From assembly GCA_036268615.1 (NCBI GenBank), contig DATATV010000149.1, forward strand, positions 1-64,000: a stretch of 64,000 nt of DNA. Reading direction: 5' to 3'. Positions within the stretch are counted from its first letter, which is position 1; every line of letters begins with the position of its first letter. Positions 18,538-27,366 of this stretch are shown in pieces. The position numbers and the translations under genes were made by a program. The stretch is from DATATV01 sp036268615 (GTDB taxonomy: Bacteria; Actinomycetota; Actinomycetes; Mycobacteriales; Pseudonocardiaceae). Below the pieces are notes generated by a model. The model saw only the letters and a program-made list of their open reading frames with translations. It had not been told where the DNA came from and did no database searches.

Positions 18538-19767
18538 TCAGTTGACCAGATCCGACAGCCGGCCGCTGAGGAAGTCTCGTTCTACCTCGTTCTCGGTCAG
18601 CAGCAGAGCTTCCTGATAGCTCACCCGGGCTTCCTCGGTCCGACCCAGCCGCACCAGGAAGTCTGCCCGGGACGACGCCAGATAGCTGTACCCGGCCAGC
18701 TGCGGCTCCGCTGCCAGCTCATCGACGGCGGCCAGTCCCGCTGCCGGCCCGTCAGCGAACCCGACCGCGACAGCTCGGTTCAGCGCAACCACCGGCGACG
18801 GCCAGATCCGAACCAGCAGGTCGTAGAGCGCCACCACTTCCCGCCAGTCGGTGTCCGGAAAGCTCGGCGCATCGGCATGTACCGCCGCGATCGCCGCCAT
18901 CAGCGCGAACCTGCCCGACGGTCGCCTGCGCAGCGACTCACGCACCAACTCGACGCCCTCGCTGATCGCCGACCGATCCCACCGCGTGCGGTCCTGCTCG
19001 GCGAGCAGCAGCAACCGGCCGTCGGGTGCGACCCGGGTCGCCCGGCGCGAGTCGGTGAGCAGAATCAGCGCCAACAACCCAGCCACATCGGCGTCCCCGG
19101 GCAGCAACACGCGCAGCATCCGGACCAGGTCGAACGCCCGCTCGACCAGATCCCGACGCACCAGGTCGGCGCCGCGCGGCGCGGTATGGCCGGTGGTGAA
19201 CAGCAGGTGCACCACGGTCAGTACCGCGTCGATCCGGGCCGGCAGGTCCTCTGCCGAGGGCACCCGGTACGGGATGCGGGCCGCGGCGATCTTCTTCTTG
19301 GCCCGGGTGATCCGGGCCGCCATCGTCGTCTCGCCGACCAGGAACGCGCGGGCGACCTCAGCCGTGGTCAGGCCGCAGAGCAGCCGCAGGGTCAGCGCCA
19401 CCTGCGCCTCGGTGGCGATACCCGGGTGGCAGCAGGTGAAGATCAGCCGCAGCCGGTCGTCCGGAATCTCGTCCGGCTCGGTCTCGATGGGATCTTCCAG
19501 CAGCAACGGCAGTTTCCGCTGCAACGTCTCGGTCCGGCGGAGCAGGTCGATCGCGCTGCGCCGGGCCACGGTGGTCAACCAGGCGCCGGGGTTGGCCGGC
19601 AGCGCACTGGCGGTCCAACTGCTCAACGCCCGGGCGTACGCGTCCTGCACGCACTCCTCGGCCAGATCGATGTCCCTGGTCACGCGCACCGTCGCGGCGA
19701 GCACGAAGGCCCACTCACGACGGTGTGCGTACGCGACCGCGGCCGCGACGGCGGGATCGGCGCTCAT
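18538..19767 (-). CDS. ECF sigma factor of the ECF42 type with long C-terminal extension
   Basis: A 409-residue RNA polymerase sigma factor. Region 2 (DLAEECVQDAYARAL) and region 4 (GLTTAEVARAFLVGETTMA) occupy about the first 180 residues. The remaining 220 form a helical, TPR-like extension that is not found in ordinary ECF factors but is typical of the ECF42 group. Members of that group have no classical anti-sigma factor and are encoded beside DGPF (YCII-related) proteins, as here. The ATG at 19767 overlaps the stop of the DGPF gene (ATGA), so the two are translationally coupled. The extension probably controls activity in place of an anti-sigma factor. Confidence 0.93.
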   Translation of the reverse strand: MSADPAVAAAVAYAHRREWAFVLAATVRVTRDIDLAEECVQDAYARALSSWTASALPANPGAWLTTVARRSAIDLLRRTETLQRKLPLLLEDPIETEPDEIPDDRLRLIFTCCHPGIATEAQVALTLRLLCGLTTAEVARAFLVGETTMAARITRAKKKIAAARIPYRVPSAEDLPARIDAVLTVVHLLFTTGHTAPRGADLVRRDLVERAFDLVRMLRVLLPGDADVAGLLALILLTDSRRATRVAPDGRLLLLAEQDRTRWDRSAISEGVELVRESLRRRPSGRFALMAAIAAVHADAPSFPDTDWREVVALYDLLVRIWPSPVVALNRAVAVGFADGPAAGLAAVDELAAEPQLAGYSYLASSRADFLVRLGRTEEARVSYQEALLLTENEVERDFLSGRLSDLVN

Positions 19768-20117
19768 CAGCCCTGGGTGATGACCCGGATCGGGCGGACC
19801 TCGACGCCACCGAACGCCGGCACCTGCTTGGCCACCGCGATGGCCTCGTCCAGGTCGACGGCCTCGATCAGGTAGTAACCGCCGAGGGCTTCCTTGGTCT
19901 CGGTGAACGGGCCGTCGGTCACCGAGAACTCGCCGGAACCGTAACCACGGATCGAGGTCGCGGTGTTCGTCGGGTGCAGTGCGTTGCCGCCGGCGACCAC
20001 CTTCGCGTTGCGCTCGCCGAAGTCCATGTACTCCTTGTGCATCTGCTGGACCGCCTCCTGGCTCGCGGTCGACCAGCTGTCCTCGTTGTCGTAGATCAGG
20101 ACCAGGTACTGCGCCAT
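19767..20117 (-). CDS. DGPF-domain (YCII-related) protein, partner of the ECF42 sigma factor
   Basis: A 116-residue protein that starts MAQYLVLIYDNE and carries the signature VTDGPFTETKEALGGYYL near residue 70, the motif that names the DGPF family. I start it at the ATG at 20117; the longer open frame upstream is not homologous to the family. It overlaps the sigma-factor gene by the ATGA junction. The family resembles small ferredoxin-like enzymes, but no reaction is established. The tight association with ECF42 sigma factors is known. Confidence 0.93.
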   Translation of the reverse strand: MAQYLVLIYDNEDSWSTASQEAVQQMHKEYMDFGERNAKVVAGGNALHPTNTATSIRGYGSGEFSVTDGPFTETKEALGGYYLIEAVDLDEAIAVAKQVPAFGGVEVRPIRVITQG

Positions 20118-20232
20118 GACTGGTGTCCTTTCCGGGCCGGCCCGCCGATCGGGCCTCCTACCGTTACCGACGGACGACCTCCCGGCCAATCGACAGCGGC
20201 CTGGACCCAGTATTTCCCGGATTGTGCGCAGC

Positions 20233-20262
20233 GGCCCCCGACCGGTCACACCGGCGGGGGCC
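20233..20262. terminator. GC-rich hairpin, probable terminator
   Basis: GGCCCCCG(A)CCGG pairs with CCGGCGGGGGCC across a short loop, with one bulged base. It lies just beyond the stop of the minus-strand membrane protein at 20280 and before the DGPF gene. There is no U-run, as is common in actinomycetes. Confidence 0.55.
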
Positions 20263-20279
20263 TCTTGCCATCCGGGCGA

Positions 20280-20819
20280 TCAGGCGCCGTTCAGTACCGT
20301 GACCGTCCAGCTGCACTCGGAGAGGATCTGGAGGGCGTGTGTGCCAGCGTCGGCGTGGACGTAGGACGTGTCCCCACCCTTGTCGCCCAGTTCGTTGATG
20401 GCCACGTTGATGTCGTCGCCTGCGGTGACCGCGAAGTTGCCGCTCTGGCCGAACTTCGAGCAGTCGTAGGTGTACTGGATCTGCCACTCGGCGCCGGTGG
20501 TGAAGTTCGGCGTGGAGCCCTCGCCGTTGCCGGTCTTGGTGTAGACGACGGTCGGCTTGGCCGGGGGTGCCTGCGTGGTGCTGGCCGCGGGCGCTGCGCC
20601 GACTGCCGCGCCGGGGCCGGTGGTAGCGGCCGCGCCGCCGGCCGTCTGGGTCTTCGAGCCGCTGTTGGAGGACGCCACGATGATGATGATCAGCAGAACG
20701 ACCAGCCCACCCACGATCCAGGGCCACTTCTTCCGCTTCTTGGCCGGCGTCGGCACCGGCGGCGGCGGATACTGCTGGTAGGGCCCGTTGTCCGGCGGGT
20801 AAGGCGGTTGCTGCGTCAT
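20280..20819 (-). CDS. Single-span membrane protein with proline-rich N-terminus and exported domain
   Basis: A 179-residue protein. The first 28 residues are rich in P, Q and Y, followed by a basic KKRKKW stretch. One transmembrane helix runs from about residue 33 to 50 (IVGGLVVLLIIIIVASS). Then comes an Ala/Pro/Thr-rich linker and a C-terminal domain of about 85 residues with two cysteines, probably outside the cell. This layout is common in actinobacterial envelope proteins of unknown function. The domain (TGNGEG...EWQIQYTYDC) I do not recognise. A good AAGGGGGAG ribosome site precedes the ATG. Confidence 0.85.
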   Translation of the reverse strand: MTQQPPYPPDNGPYQQYPPPPVPTPAKKRKKWPWIVGGLVVLLIIIIVASSNSGSKTQTAGGAAATTGPGAAVGAAPAASTTQAPPAKPTVVYTKTGNGEGSTPNFTTGAEWQIQYTYDCSKFGQSGNFAVTAGDDINVAINELGDKGGDTSYVHADAGTHALQILSECSWTVTVLNGA

Positions 20820-20933
20820 CGGTTCTCCCCCTTGTTCGAAGTGGTGTGTAGATGATCGAGGTAACGTCCTGCCCGGTTACTCGATGTCACCGTCCTGTCT
20901 ACGAGTTGTCACCCTTCTGACCCGAGGAGCGCC

Positions 20934-21851
20934 ATGTGGGCCATCACCTTCAGCGAGTTCGGCGGTCCGGATGTGCTGCGGCTGACCGAGGTCGACGCGC
21001 CGCACCCCGGCACCGGGCAGGTCCGGATCAGGGTGTTGGCCGCGGGCGTCAATCCGATCGACCACAAGATCCGCGAGGGCTGGCTGGAGGCGATGTCGCC
21101 GACCGTGTTGCCCTCGACGCCCGGCTCGGAGGTGGCCGGCGTGGTGGACGAGATCGGTGTCGGAGTGGCCGATCTGGCCGTCGGCGACGAGGTCTTCGGC
21201 TGGTCCAACACCGGTGGTTACGCGGAACACGCGCTGGCCACGGTCGTGGTGAGCAAACCGGCCGAAGTCGGCTGGGCGGAGGCGGCGGCGCTGCCGGTCG
21301 CCGGCGGCACGGCGTGGCGAGTGCTCGACCAACTCGTGATCGTTCCCGGGGACACCCTGTTGGTGCACGGCGCCGCCGGCGCGGTCGGTTCGATGGCCGT
21401 ACAACTGGCGATCCACCGTGGCGCGACGGTGATCGGCACGGCCCGCGTGGAAAACCACGACTACCTGCGCGAACTGGGCGCGACGCCGGTGACCTACGGC
21501 GAGAGGCTGGTCGAGCGGGTGCGCGCGGCCGCCCCGCAGGGCGTCGACGCGGTGTTCGACGCCGCTGGGCGGGACGCGCTGGGTCCCTCGATCGAGTTGC
21601 GCGGCGGTACCGATCGGGTCATCACCATCGCCGATCCGAAGGCGGCCGAGTTCCGCGTGCCGTTCTCCACCGGCGGTCCGGAGACACGTGGACCGACGGT
21701 GCTGACCGAGCTGGCCGACCTCGTCGCCGACGGCCGCCTACAGGTGACCGTCGCGGCCGAGTACCCGCTCGCCGCCGCGGCCGACGCCCAGCAGCAGAGT
21801 CAGCAGGGGCACACCCGGGGCAAGATCGTGTTGCTCCCGGGGGAGCGGTGA
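20934..21851 (+). CDS. NADPH:quinone reductase-like MDR-family oxidoreductase
   Basis: A 305-residue medium-chain dehydrogenase/reductase of the quinone-oxidoreductase type. The N-terminal GroES-like domain opens ITFSEFGGPDVLRL and contains the AAGVNPIDHKIREG motif. The Rossmann domain has the NADPH-binding sequence VHGAAGAVGSMAVQLA at about residue 145. It lacks the zinc-binding residues of alcohol dehydrogenases. The substrate is unknown. GAGGAG precedes the ATG closely. It is divergent from the membrane protein at 20819. Confidence 0.92.
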   Translation: MWAITFSEFGGPDVLRLTEVDAPHPGTGQVRIRVLAAGVNPIDHKIREGWLEAMSPTVLPSTPGSEVAGVVDEIGVGVADLAVGDEVFGWSNTGGYAEHALATVVVSKPAEVGWAEAAALPVAGGTAWRVLDQLVIVPGDTLLVHGAAGAVGSMAVQLAIHRGATVIGTARVENHDYLRELGATPVTYGERLVERVRAAAPQGVDAVFDAAGRDALGPSIELRGGTDRVITIADPKAAEFRVPFSTGGPETRGPTVLTELADLVADGRLQVTVAAEYPLAAAADAQQQSQQGHTRGKIVLLPGER

Positions 21852-21913
21852 TGTGTCCGGGGTGACACGCGCACAGCAGGTCAGCCTGCCTGCGGCCGAT
21901 TAGGCTGCTGATC

Positions 21914-22708
21914 ATGACCACAGCTGCGGACCGCCCTTTGCGGGTGGGTGTCCAGATCCAACCCCAGCAGGCCGACTACTCGGCGATCCGGCGCACGGTG
22001 GCCGAAGCCGAGGAAATGGGCGTCGACATCGCCTTCAACTGGGACCATTTCTACCCGCTGTACGGCGAGGCGGACGGTAAGCACTTCGAGTGCTGGACCA
22101 TGCTCGGCGCCTGGGCCGAAGCGACCTCCCGGGTGGAGATCGGCGCGCTGGTGACATGCAACAGCTACCGCAACCCCGAACTCCTCGCGGACATGGCCCG
22201 CACCGTCGACCACATCAGCAACGGCCGGCTGATCCTGGGCATCGGCTCGGGCTGGTTCGAGCGTGACTACACCGAGTACGGCTACGAGTTCGGCACCGCC
22301 GTGGGCCGGCTGAACAAGCTCGCTGAGGACCTGCCCCGGATCGAGAAGCGCTTCGCGGCGCTCAACCCCGCGCCGACCCGCAAGATCCCGGTGCTCATCG
22401 GCGGTGGCGGCGAGAAGAAGACGCTGCGCCTGGTCGCCAAGCACGCCGACATCTGGCACAGCTTCGGCGACGCCGAGACGTTCGCGCGCAAGACCAAGAT
22501 CCTCGACCAGCACTGCGCGGACGTGAACCGCGACTCGGCCGAGATCGAGCGGTCCGTCGGTGTCGGCGACGCAAAGCCCGAGGACCTCGGTCCGCAGCTG
22601 CGCGAACTGGGCGCCAGGATGTTCACCGTGGGCGTCGGCGGCCCGGACTACGACCTGGGCACGCTGCGCAGGTGGATCGCCTGGCGGGACGCCGAGAACG
22701 GCAAGTAA
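21914..22708 (+). CDS. LLM-class F420-dependent oxidoreductase
   Basis: A 264-residue luciferase-like TIM-barrel enzyme. The segments FNWDHFYPLYG, EIGALVTCNSYRNPELLADMA and LGIGSGWFERDYTEYG are typical of actinobacterial F420-dependent members. The substrate cannot be predicted. It follows the MDR gene by 62 bases in the same direction and converges with the MFS gene. Confidence 0.93.
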   Translation: MTTAADRPLRVGVQIQPQQADYSAIRRTVAEAEEMGVDIAFNWDHFYPLYGEADGKHFECWTMLGAWAEATSRVEIGALVTCNSYRNPELLADMARTVDHISNGRLILGIGSGWFERDYTEYGYEFGTAVGRLNKLAEDLPRIEKRFAALNPAPTRKIPVLIGGGGEKKTLRLVAKHADIWHSFGDAETFARKTKILDQHCADVNRDSAEIERSVGVGDAKPEDLGPQLRELGARMFTVGVGGPDYDLGTLRRWIAWRDAENGK

Positions 22709-22744
22709 CCCTTATCGGGTAACGGTTTCAGCCCCGGAATGAGT

Positions 22745-24253
22745 TCAGCGCTGTACGTCGGCCGAGGCGGTGGCGTCCCGGCGGTCCTGTGCGTCCGCCG
22801 TGGTCGCCGCCTTCTCGGCGATCCGGATCGCTCGTAGTTCCAGCACAGCCAGCAGCAGCGCGGCGAGCTGGAAACCCACCGCGCAGGCCATCGCGACGCC
22901 GGCCGCGGTCGGGTAGTCGCCGTGGCTGGCGTTGGTGGTGAACCGGAAGGCAGTGGCCAGCACGGCCGTGCCGACCGCGGTGCCGATCCGCTGACCGGTC
23001 TGCAGCGCGCCGCCGGCCGCGCCGGCCATCCGGGTCGGCACACACTCCAGGGTGAGCGTGGTGTTCGGCGAGACCACCGCGCCGCCGCCGATGCCGGCCA
23101 CCAGCAGCGGCGCGATCAGCACGTAGCCCAGCGCGTGCGCGGGTACCACGGTCATCAGCGCGCCGGCCGTGCCCAACCCGACGACCACCAGGCACAACCC
23201 GGTGACCGTGAGCCGCCGCCCCCAACGGGTGACCAGCCGACCGGCCACCACCGCGGTGGCCGCCGAGCCGAGCGCGAACGGTGTCACGGTCAGGCCCGAG
23301 CGCAGCGGCGAGTAACCCAGTCCGTTCTGCAGGAACAGCGACAGCACCAGCCAGATCCCGCTGAACCCGCAGAAGTAGATCGTGCCCAGCGCGAGCCCGG
23401 GGGAGAAGCCGCGCACCTGGCTGAACAGCCGCGTGTCCAGCAGCGGACTCCGCCCGTGCCGGGTCACCCGGTGTTCCCAGCGCAGAAAACCCGCGCCCAG
23501 CCCGGCGGCGACCGGCACCAGCAGCCACAGCAGCGGCGACCCGCCGTTGTCGGACTGCACCAGCGGCAACAGCACGCACAGGACGGCCGCACCGAGCAGC
23601 AGCACCCCCACCACGTCGAGCTGGGAGGTGATCGACTTCGTCCGGGGCGGCCCGGCCGGCACCAGTCGCATTGTCAGCACGAGGGCGACCAGCCCGATCG
23701 GCACGTTCACGTAGAACACGTAGCGCCAGCCGTCGTGCTCGCCGAACGCCGCCAGGATCAGGCCGCCGATCACCGGCCCGGCCGCGGTGGAGATACCCAC
23801 CGTCGTGCCGAACACGCCGAACGCCTTGGCCCGTTCCTCGCCGGTGAACAGCTGCTGGATCAGGCCGGTGTTCTGCGGCGTCATCATGCCGGCCGCAAGG
23901 CCCTGCACCAGCCGGGCCACCACCAGGGTGGCGGCGGTCGGCGCCGCGCCGGCGATCGCGCTGGTCACGATGAACGCGGTCAGGCTGATGAGGAACATCC
24001 GTCGCCGGCCGAGCAGGTCACCCAGCCGGCCGCCGGTCACCAGCACCAGGCCGAAGGTGAGCGCGTAGCCCGACACCACCCACTGGGCGGCCTGTGGGGA
24101 CGCGCCGAGGCCGCGCTGGATCGAGGGCAGCGCGACGTTCACGATGCTCACGTCGAGCAGGGTCATGAAGCCGGCGGCCAGGGTCACCGCAAGCGCACGC
24201 CAGCGGCGGGGGTCGGCGCCCGGCTCCTGCGTTTCTGGTCGTTGATCAGTCAC
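22745..24253 (-). CDS. MFS transporter of the DHA2 (EmrB/QacA) drug-exporter family
   Basis: About 502 residues with 14 predicted membrane spans. The first helix contains the DHA2 motif LLDVSIVNVALPSIQ, followed by RLGDLLGRRRMF between helices 2 and 3 (motif A) and ARLVQGLAAGMM. These proteins export drugs or metabolites using the proton gradient. I choose the GTG at 24253; a TTG lies directly before it. No Shine-Dalgarno sequence is evident, so the transcript may be leaderless. It is about 7 kb from the peptide cluster, so a link is speculative. Confidence 0.93.
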   Translation of the reverse strand: MTDQRPETQEPGADPRRWRALAVTLAAGFMTLLDVSIVNVALPSIQRGLGASPQAAQWVVSGYALTFGLVLVTGGRLGDLLGRRRMFLISLTAFIVTSAIAGAAPTAATLVVARLVQGLAAGMMTPQNTGLIQQLFTGEERAKAFGVFGTTVGISTAAGPVIGGLILAAFGEHDGWRYVFYVNVPIGLVALVLTMRLVPAGPPRTKSITSQLDVVGVLLLGAAVLCVLLPLVQSDNGGSPLLWLLVPVAAGLGAGFLRWEHRVTRHGRSPLLDTRLFSQVRGFSPGLALGTIYFCGFSGIWLVLSLFLQNGLGYSPLRSGLTVTPFALGSAATAVVAGRLVTRWGRRLTVTGLCLVVVGLGTAGALMTVVPAHALGYVLIAPLLVAGIGGGAVVSPNTTLTLECVPTRMAGAAGGALQTGQRIGTAVGTAVLATAFRFTTNASHGDYPTAAGVAMACAVGFQLAALLLAVLELRAIRIAEKAATTADAQDRRDATASADVQR

Positions 24254-24488
24254 CAACGAGGCACATTACGCCGAACGATGTACCTCGGCTCGGCAACAAT
24301 CCCCCGGTCGGGGTCGTTTTCCTACTCGTGGTTCGGGTTTCGCCACCGAATCCGCGGGGTATCTCAGGGGCGTGGGTCACCAGCGGCCGCCGCGCGGGTT
24401 CGACGCGGAAGCGCCGGCACCGCTGGTGAAACGAGCCACTGCCCCAATCGGGGCACTGCCGAGTTGCCCCGGAGAAGAGGAGTCTGGT

Positions 24489-24995
24489 GTGGACACCGAA
24501 CGCACCGCCTTTCTGATTATCGGCGTGGTCATCGTCGCGGTGATCGGTCAATTGCTCGTCCGCGGCGGAAAACGATATTTGTCGCCGCAGTCTTCCGCCG
24601 CGACCCAGGGCGAGCGCGTTTCGGCCGGCTCGGCCGCCGTGCTGGTGTCGGTGCTGTTCTACCTGCTGACCCTCGGCGTGGTCGCGTTGCTGACCGTCGT
24701 CGGGTTCGGTGGCAGCCCCAGCACCCAGTTCCTGATCCGGCTGGGCATCTTCCTGGTGGTCCTGGCGGTCATCTTCGGCGTCACGCTCTCCGTGCTCAAC
24801 CGGCGCCGCCAGGAGGAACTGGCCACCGAGGTCGAGACCGGCGTGCTCCGCTCGGAACCCGACGCCACCAAGGCCGGGCTGCGCGTCGAACCGGTGGTGG
24901 AGACCGAGGCCCGGGACGAGCGCGCCCGGCTGAACACGCCGATGGACCCGTCCGGCACGGCGATGGGGCCGCCCTACCCGGACCACTCGCTGTGA
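24489..24995 (+). CDS. Two-span membrane protein of unknown function
   Basis: A 168-residue protein that starts at a GTG with AGAGGAG six bases upstream. Three hydrophobic segments can be seen: FLIIGVVIVAVIGQLLV near the start, SVLFYLLTLGVVALLTVVGF at about 55-80 and FLIRLGIFLVVLAVIFGV at about 86-105. The C-terminal 55 residues are charged and probably cytoplasmic. I do not recognise the family. It is divergent from the MFS gene. Confidence 0.75.
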   Translation: MDTERTAFLIIGVVIVAVIGQLLVRGGKRYLSPQSSAATQGERVSAGSAAVLVSVLFYLLTLGVVALLTVVGFGGSPSTQFLIRLGIFLVVLAVIFGVTLSVLNRRRQEELATEVETGVLRSEPDATKAGLRVEPVVETEARDERARLNTPMDPSGTAMGPPYPDHSL

Positions 24996-25046
24996 TGGCT
25001 GGCCAACACTTTTCGGCCCGGACAGAAGGAATTGGACGGTGCTCTG

Positions 25047-25361
25047 ATGGCTGACGTGAGTCGTCTACCAGTTCCGGTCGCGGAGGTCTGGGACTGGCAA
25101 CTGCGGGGTGCGTGCCGGGGCATGGACAGCACGCTGTTCTTCCACCCCGAGCGCGAGCGCGGCAACGTGCGCGCCGGCCGCGAGGCCAGGGCGAAGGCGA
25201 TCTGCCAGGACTGCCCGGTATTGGCGCAGTGCCGTGCGCACGCGCTGACCGTCCGGGAGCCCTACGGCATCTGGGGCGCGATGACCGAGCGCGAGCGGAC
25301 GGTCGAGTTGGCTCGGCAGGCCCGGACCCGGGCCCGGCTCGATCACCCGATCGCGGTGTGA
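25047..25361 (+). CDS. WhiB-family iron-sulphur transcription factor
   Basis: A 104-residue WhiB-like (Wbl) protein. Four cysteines ligate the [4Fe-4S] cluster: Cys23 (GACRG), then Cys53, Cys56 and Cys62 in ICQDCPVLAQC. The conserved turn is EPYGIWGAMTERER, with Ala where most members have a second Gly. A basic C-terminal tail (RQARTRARL) should bind DNA. It acts with the primary sigma factor in development or redox response. The exact subclass cannot be fixed by eye. A TTG at 25032 is an alternative start. Confidence 0.95.
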   Translation: MADVSRLPVPVAEVWDWQLRGACRGMDSTLFFHPERERGNVRAGREARAKAICQDCPVLAQCRAHALTVREPYGIWGAMTERERTVELARQARTRARLDHPIAV

Positions 25362-25408
25362 CCCCCGTTTCGAATCCAGCCAGGAACGGGCCGAGACCGG
25401 CCGAGAAC

Positions 25409-25449
25409 GGTATGGCCGGACCACCGGGCAGGGGTGGTCCGGCCATACC
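25409..25449. terminator. Perfect 17-bp hairpin after whiB
   Basis: GGTATGGCCGGACCACC at 25409-25425 is exactly repeated in inverse at 25433-25449 across a seven-base loop. It lies 48 bases after the WhiB stop and before the ABC importer, so it should end the WhiB transcript. Confidence 0.85.
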
Positions 25450-25636
25450 AGAATTCCACGGAGTGAGAGAGGGGCTTTTGACCCGGAGCGGCGTTGATCC
25501 GAGGTCGTTGATCAGTGGTTGATCAGTCGCGGTGCGTGGCTGGACCTGGTCGAAATGGGTCGACATGTTCCGTATGCTGAGTGGAAATCGTCGCCCCGAT
25601 AGCCGCGAAGCACATTCCCCGGGCAGGATGCCGAGC

Positions 25637-26539
25637 ATGCTTGCACGATCCCGCCTCATCGCCACCGCCGCCGTGGCGGTATTCGCGTCGCTCCTGGCCG
25701 CCGCGTGCGCCCCGGCCAACCCCGGTGTCACGCTGACGCCCGGCTCGGCGCCGCCCTCGGCCGGCGCGCTCGTTCCTGACCAGGGCTCCTGCACGCCTGA
25801 CCAGCTCAAGACTCTGAAGGCGGACACGTTCACGTTCGGCACCGACGACCCGGTGTACGACCCCTGGTACAAGGACGACAATCCGACCAGCGGCCAGGGA
25901 TTCGAGTCGGCGGTCGCCTATGCCATCGCCAGTCGGTTGGGGTACCAGTACGCACAGGTGGTCTGGGTGCGAGTGCCGTTCACGGCCGCGATTCAGCCCG
26001 GCCCGAAGACCTTCGACGCCGATCTGGACGAATTCTCCATCACCGCCGCGCGCAGCAATGCGGTTGACTTCTCCGCGCCCTACTATGACGTGACCCAGGC
26101 CGTGATCACCACCAAGTCCTCCGCCGCGGCCGACGTGCACTCGCTGTCCGGGTTGCGCGGGCTCAAGATCGGTGCCCAGGTCGGCACCACCAGCTACGAC
26201 GCCGCGCAGAGCGTGATCAAGCCCACCCAGCAGGTGGCGGTCTACAACACCAACCAGGACGCCGAGTCGGCGCTGGCCAACGGCCAGATCCAGGCCCTGG
26301 TGGTCGACCTGCCCACCGCGTTCGAGATCACCAGCGCCAAAGAGGTGCCCGACTCGACCATCGTCGGCCAGCTGCCCGGTTCCGGTCAGCCCGAGCAGTT
26401 CGGCGCGGTGCTGGACAAGGGCAGCCCGCTCACGCCGTGCGTGTCCGCGGCCGTGCAGTCGATGCGCGCGGACGGCTCGCTGGCCAATCTGACCAACCAG
26501 TGGCTGACCCAGGCCGGCAGCGCCCCCGTTCTGCAGTGA
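25637..26539 (+). CDS. Lipoprotein substrate-binding protein of a polar amino-acid ABC importer
   Basis: About 300 residues. The N-terminus is a lipoprotein signal (SRLIATAAVAVFASLLAAAC) with the acceptor cysteine near residue 24. The body is a family 3 solute-binding domain, with GFESAVAYAIASRLG and FDADLDEFSITAARSNAVDFSAPY typical of amino-acid binders. I choose the ATG at 25637 because AGGA lies eight bases before it. Its stop overlaps the GTG of the permease (GTGA). The substrate is probably an amino acid, but which one is not visible. Confidence 0.92.
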   Translation: MLARSRLIATAAVAVFASLLAAACAPANPGVTLTPGSAPPSAGALVPDQGSCTPDQLKTLKADTFTFGTDDPVYDPWYKDDNPTSGQGFESAVAYAIASRLGYQYAQVVWVRVPFTAAIQPGPKTFDADLDEFSITAARSNAVDFSAPYYDVTQAVITTKSSAAADVHSLSGLRGLKIGAQVGTTSYDAAQSVIKPTQQVAVYNTNQDAESALANGQIQALVVDLPTAFEITSAKEVPDSTIVGQLPGSGQPEQFGAVLDKGSPLTPCVSAAVQSMRADGSLANLTNQWLTQAGSAPVLQ

Positions 26540-27366
26540 GCAGCCAGCTACATCAGGACCGCTTGGCGTACAAGCGATCCCGTGCTCGCCGATCGACCGG
26601 GGTGGCCATCGTCTCGACCCTGGTGTTCGCGGTGGTCGCCTGGTTCGCGGTCACCAGGTCACCGGGCTGGCCGCGGGTGCGGGCGTCGTTCTTCAACTCG
26701 CACTCGGCGGCCGCCGCGTTCCCGTCCATCCTTTCCGGACTCTGGCTGAACATCCGGGTGCTGGTGGTCAGCGAGGTGCTGATCCTGTTGCTGGGCCTCG
26801 GTATCGCCGCGCTGCGCACGCTGCGCGGCCCGGTCTGGTTCCCGGTGCGGGCGCTGGCCACCGGCTACGTCGACCTGTTCCGCGGGCTGCCGCTGATCAT
26901 CTGCCTGTACCTGGTCGGCTTCGGCCTGCCGGGCCTGCGGCTGACCGGCACGCCGACCGATCCGGTGGTGCTCGGCGGCATCGCGCTGGTGCTGATCTAC
27001 TCGGCCTACGTGGCCGAGGTGTTCCGGGCCGGCATCGAGTCGGTGCATCCCTCCCAGCGGGCGGCGGCCAGGTCATTGGGCCTGACCCACGCGCAGATGA
27101 TGCGGATCGTTGTTGTCCCGCAGGCGATCCGGCGGGTGCTGCCGCCGCTGCTCAACGACTTCGTCGCACTGCAGAAGGACTGCGGGCTGATCTCGGTGCT
27201 CGGCGCGGTGGATGCGGTGCGGGCCGCGCAGATCCAGTCCGCGGAGTTCTTCGACTTCACCCCGTACGTGCTGGCCGGACTGCTGTTCGTGCTGCTGGCC
27301 GTGCCGTGCGCGCGGCTCGCCGACGCCGCGGCCCGCCGGCTGGCCCGCCGTGAGGGAGGCTTCTGA
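26536..27366 (+). CDS. Amino-acid ABC transporter permease
   Basis: About 276 residues with roughly five to six membrane spans and the HisM/GlnP-type permease fold. The coupling loop is AARSLGLTHAQMMRIVVVPQA, and DLFRGLPLIICLYLVGFG is typical of the family. It starts at a GTG overlapping the binding-protein stop and ends one base into the ATPase start, so all three genes form one operon. Confidence 0.93.
   Translation: MSSQLHQDRLAYKRSRARRSTGVAIVSTLVFAVVAWFAVTRSPGWPRVRASFFNSHSAAAAFPSILSGLWLNIRVLVVSEVLILLLGLGIAALRTLRGPVWFPVRALATGYVDLFRGLPLIICLYLVGFGLPGLRLTGTPTDPVVLGGIALVLIYSAYVAEVFRAGIESVHPSQRAAARSLGLTHAQMMRIVVVPQAIRRVLPPLLNDFVALQKDCGLISVLGAVDAVRAAQIQSAEFFDFTPYVLAGLLFVLLAVPCARLADAAARRLARREGGF

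Noticed and set aside
24377..24429. 10-bp inverted repeat TCACCAGCGG/CCGCTGGTGA with 33-bp spacing
   Set aside because: Spacing is too long for a simple operator and GC-rich matches of this length arise by chance here.
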